This document shows, piece by piece, positions 6,520 through 7,907 of a stretch of 7,907 bases of DNA (positions within the stretch are counted from its first letter, which is position 1; each line of letters begins with the position of its first letter). Source of the DNA: a bacterium (GTDB taxonomy: Bacteria > Latescibacterota > UBA2968 > GCA-2709665); the NCBI GenBank assembly GCA_027619145.1, contig JAQCGA010000165.1, positions 1 to 7,907 on the forward strand, given 5' to 3'. The notes below the pieces were generated by a model, which searched no databases, had not been told where the DNA came from, and saw only the letters and a program-made list of their open reading frames with translations. A program made the position numbers and the translations under genes.

Positions 6520-6789
6520 TTAGCCCACAAAACGTTTCAGTGCGACCTTCAAATCCTCAATCGCCTTTTTTCCTTTCCCCTGCTCCATCGCATCAAAAAT
6601 ACAGTGCTCCATGTGATCCTCCAGAATCACACGGCCTGCCTGATCCAGCGCTGCCCGGGCAGCAGCAATCTGGATAAGCACATCGCTGCAATCCCGACCC
6701 TCGGCAACCATCTCCCGAATACTCCGCACCTGACCTTCGATCCGGGCAAGTCTGTTTACCACTTTTGGATTTACGTGTTCATGTTTCAT
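6520..6789 (-). CDS. CsoR/RcnR-family metal-sensing repressor
   Basis: This 89-residue all-helical protein belongs to the CsoR/RcnR/FrmR family (formerly DUF156), which forms tetramers that bind C/G-tract operators and release them on metal binding. VVNRLARIEGQVRSIREM (10-27) is the family's first helix. C34, H59 and C63 sit at the positions of the Cu(I) ligands C36, H61 and C65 of M. tuberculosis CsoR. N-terminal H3 and H5 could supply a fourth ligand, as in Ni sensors (RcnR, InrS). The Cys-His-Cys set argues for Cu(I) or an InrS-like Ni(II) sensor rather than an RcnR-like or FrmR-like one. ATG 6789 is preceded by AGGGGG 7 nt upstream, which is half of the operator palindrome. It is the first gene of the operon, with the CDF gene 24 nt downstream. 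Autoregulation is strongly suggested. Confidence 0.94.
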   Translation of the reverse strand: MKHEHVNPKVVNRLARIEGQVRSIREMVAEGRDCSDVLIQIAAARAALDQAGRVILEDHMEHCIFDAMEQGKGKKAIEDLKVALKRFVG

Positions 6790-6792
6790 CAA

Positions 6793-6811
6793 TATACCCC
6801 CTGGGGGTATA
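6793..6811. promoter_or_regulatory. CsoR-family operator overlapping the repressor's ribosome-binding site
   Basis: TATACCCCC-T-GGGGGTATA is a perfect 9-bp inverted repeat around one base. C/G tracts flanked by TA-rich arms are characteristic of CsoR/RcnR/CstR operators. It touches the likely -10 element on one side and includes the G-rich ribosome-binding site of the repressor on the other, so bound repressor would block the start of transcription. I found no second copy in the window. Confidence 0.85.
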
Positions 6812-6839
6812 AGCTACCGTAAATACTGCCTCCTGTCAA
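6811..6839 (-). promoter_or_regulatory. Promoter of the repressor-CDF-HupE-anchor operon
   Basis: On the minus strand a perfect TTGACA (-35) spans 6834-6839. At the standard 17-nt spacing the -10 would be TAGCTT (6811-6816), with only three consensus bases. A better match, TATACC, lies in the operator but 22 nt away. Transcription would start near 6804, inside the palindrome, leaving a leader of about 15 nt. The weak -10 is compatible with a tightly repressed promoter. Confidence 0.6.
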
Positions 6840-6863
6840 CCCCATTATCAGTCTCCTTATCAC

Positions 6864-6902
6864 GAGCAAAGGCTTACGACATCAACTCGTAAGCCTTCGC
6901 TC
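6864..6902 (-). terminator. Hairpin after the dioxygenase gene, probable terminator
   Basis: AAGGCTTACGA (6869-6879) and TCGTAAGCCTT (6887-6897) form a perfect 11-bp stem with a 7-nt loop. Beyond one mismatch, GAGC/GCTC adds 4 more pairs. It begins about 60 nt downstream of the dioxygenase stop and before the operon promoter, so it probably ends the dioxygenase transcript. Neither strand shows a good T-tract after the stem, so intrinsic termination is not certain. Confidence 0.5.
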
Positions 6903-6961
6903 TTTCCTAAAATCAAACTCCAATCAAATCCAGAAATTCTCAAGACTTCTAATTTTGATGG

Positions 6962-7807
6962 TCACACCACCTGGTTCTCCTCATCGTAGTACCTGTTCAC
7001 ATTCGGCACCTCCGTCATCCCGTGCCACGCCCCCCGGAACAACGTCTGTCGTTTCGGCGAAAGCGCCGCAATCACCTCTGGTGGCGGACATCCCTTGCCC
7101 CATTTGGAATTCACCGTATTGTAACAGGTAAACAAACTCAGCCGGTCCCGCGTTTCATTTGTCCACAGCGTACCCGTATGACACAGCGCCTCCGTAAAAA
7201 TTACCACCGACCCGGCCGGACAAGTATAGTTCTCCCACAACGAAGACTCCCGCCCACTAATTTCCTCCGGCCTCGGAAAAGCCGCCTTGTGGCTACCGGA
7301 TAAAAACATCGTCCCGCCATCGCCCGGTCCCACCTCATTTAATTCCCACACCACCCGGGTCAACCCGGCATGAACCTTCCCAGGCAACATCTGGTAAATA
7401 TGTGAATTCCCACAAAACGAAAAATAAGCGCCTCCCCCATGGGGATTGAAATTATCGTGCCCGGCCTTCCGATGGCTCGTATACGTATGATCGTACCGAA
7501 ACCCGTAACAATCCTCCGTTGCCAGCGCTTGATGCGAAAGAACCGCGTTCAGCACCCCAACTACAGCCGGGTGGTCCAGAAGGATCTGCGACGGCCCCCC
7601 GTGATTGTCGCGTTCCTCCGGCGGAAGCGTATCCTTCTCATAAAGAAACTTCATCTGATGCTCTTGCACTGCGCCCAACTGATCCTCACTCAACAAACCA
7701 GGCAAACATATCCAGCCCTTGAGATCAAAAATATACTTCTGCACATCTGTCATCGGAACCACAGGCAAACCGTCTGCATTGGTTATCGGGAGAAGCTCTG
7801 TGTCCAT
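6962..7807 (-). CDS. PhyH-family Fe(II)/2-oxoglutarate dioxygenase (phytanoyl-CoA dioxygenase-like)
   Basis: PhyH-like enzymes hydroxylate small molecules using Fe(II), O2 and 2-oxoglutarate; the substrate here is unknown. The 281-residue protein has an N-terminal helical part (FDLKGWICLPGLLSEDQL, 27-44) and a jelly-roll core. NPHGGGAYF (121-129) lies where the HxD iron motif is expected, with H123. WELNEVGPGDGGTMFLSGSH (154-173) is the typical PhyH block. VIFTEALCHTGTLW (202-215) carries the distal His210, and R220 or R222 could bind 2-oxoglutarate. The Asp of HxD is replaced by Gly, a variant I recall from PhyH paralogues of Poribacteria-like and planctomycete genomes. ATG 7807 is chosen because GAGG lies 6 nt upstream; an in-frame GTG at 7819 would overlap that site. 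It has no visible functional link to the metal operon. Confidence 0.88.
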   Translation of the reverse strand: MDTELLPITNADGLPVVPMTDVQKYIFDLKGWICLPGLLSEDQLGAVQEHQMKFLYEKDTLPPEERDNHGGPSQILLDHPAVVGVLNAVLSHQALATEDCYGFRYDHTYTSHRKAGHDNFNPHGGGAYFSFCGNSHIYQMLPGKVHAGLTRVVWELNEVGPGDGGTMFLSGSHKAAFPRPEEISGRESSLWENYTCPAGSVVIFTEALCHTGTLWTNETRDRLSLFTCYNTVNSKWGKGCPPPEVIAALSPKRQTLFRGAWHGMTEVPNVNRYYDEENQVV

Positions 7808-7868
7808 AGGTTTCCTCACAGGTTATATTCGAGACTGGAATTTCAGGTTACCAGCAGAAAGAACCGTC

Positions 7869-7907
7869 AACTCAAATCCTTGGCGCTTCCCGCCAAGGAT
7901 TTGAGTT
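7869..7907. repeat. Perfect 17-bp inverted repeat at the right edge
   Basis: The arm 7869-7885 is the exact reverse complement of 7891-7907, with a CTTCC loop (7886-7890). The repeat reaches the last base of the window, so it may be longer. The stem includes CCTTGGCG/CGCCAAGG. No T-tract follows on the minus strand. It lies about 60 nt before the dioxygenase start and is most simply a terminator for whatever lies to the right. Confidence 0.7.

Noticed and set aside
7822..7827. TATAAC on the minus strand as a -10 element for the dioxygenase
   Set aside because: Transcription would start near 7815, inside the ribosome-binding site, and no -35 lies at a usable distance.

Overview
The window looks like chromosomal DNA of a Gram-negative bacterium, because it encodes a TolC-type outer-membrane factor and a periplasmic adaptor. 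I cannot name the species. The tandem Cys/His repeats on the adaptor, the PhyH-like dioxygenase with a His-Gly-Gly iron-site motif, and the pairing of a HupE protein with a 'transmembrane anchor' protein are combinations I associate from memory with Planctomycetota, Poribacteria, Latescibacterota or deltaproteobacteria-like lineages; this is inference. All eight convincing genes lie on the minus strand, so the window reads from right to left in transcription order.

Right edge to 6864: a perfect 17-bp inverted repeat (7869-7907) precedes a PhyH-family dioxygenase (6962-7807). A strong hairpin at 6864-6902 follows that gene and probably separates it from the next unit.

6839 to 4064: a metal-response operon. 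A consensus -35 element and a 19-bp perfect C/G-tract palindrome, typical of CsoR/RcnR-family operators, stand directly before a small CsoR-family repressor. It is followed at short spacing by a Zn-type cation diffusion facilitator with a His-rich N-terminus, a HupE/UreJ-family membrane protein and a single-pass 'transmembrane anchor' protein that starts at GTG. The likely logic is that metal binding releases the repressor, which induces the CDF exporter and the HupE/anchor pair. Which metal is sensed (Cu, Ni/Co or Zn) is not settled, because the sensor ligands, the CDF motif and the HupE family point in different directions.

4063 to 2984: a REP-like palindrome (3961-3980), then an HSL-family alpha/beta hydrolase with no evident link to metals.

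2983 to 1: a second metal-efflux locus, in the order small exported Cys-containing protein of unknown function, TolC/CusC-type outer-membrane factor, and CusB/CzcB-type adaptor. The adaptor runs off the left edge. An RND pump gene (CusA/CzcA type) would be expected just beyond it, but it is not visible here.
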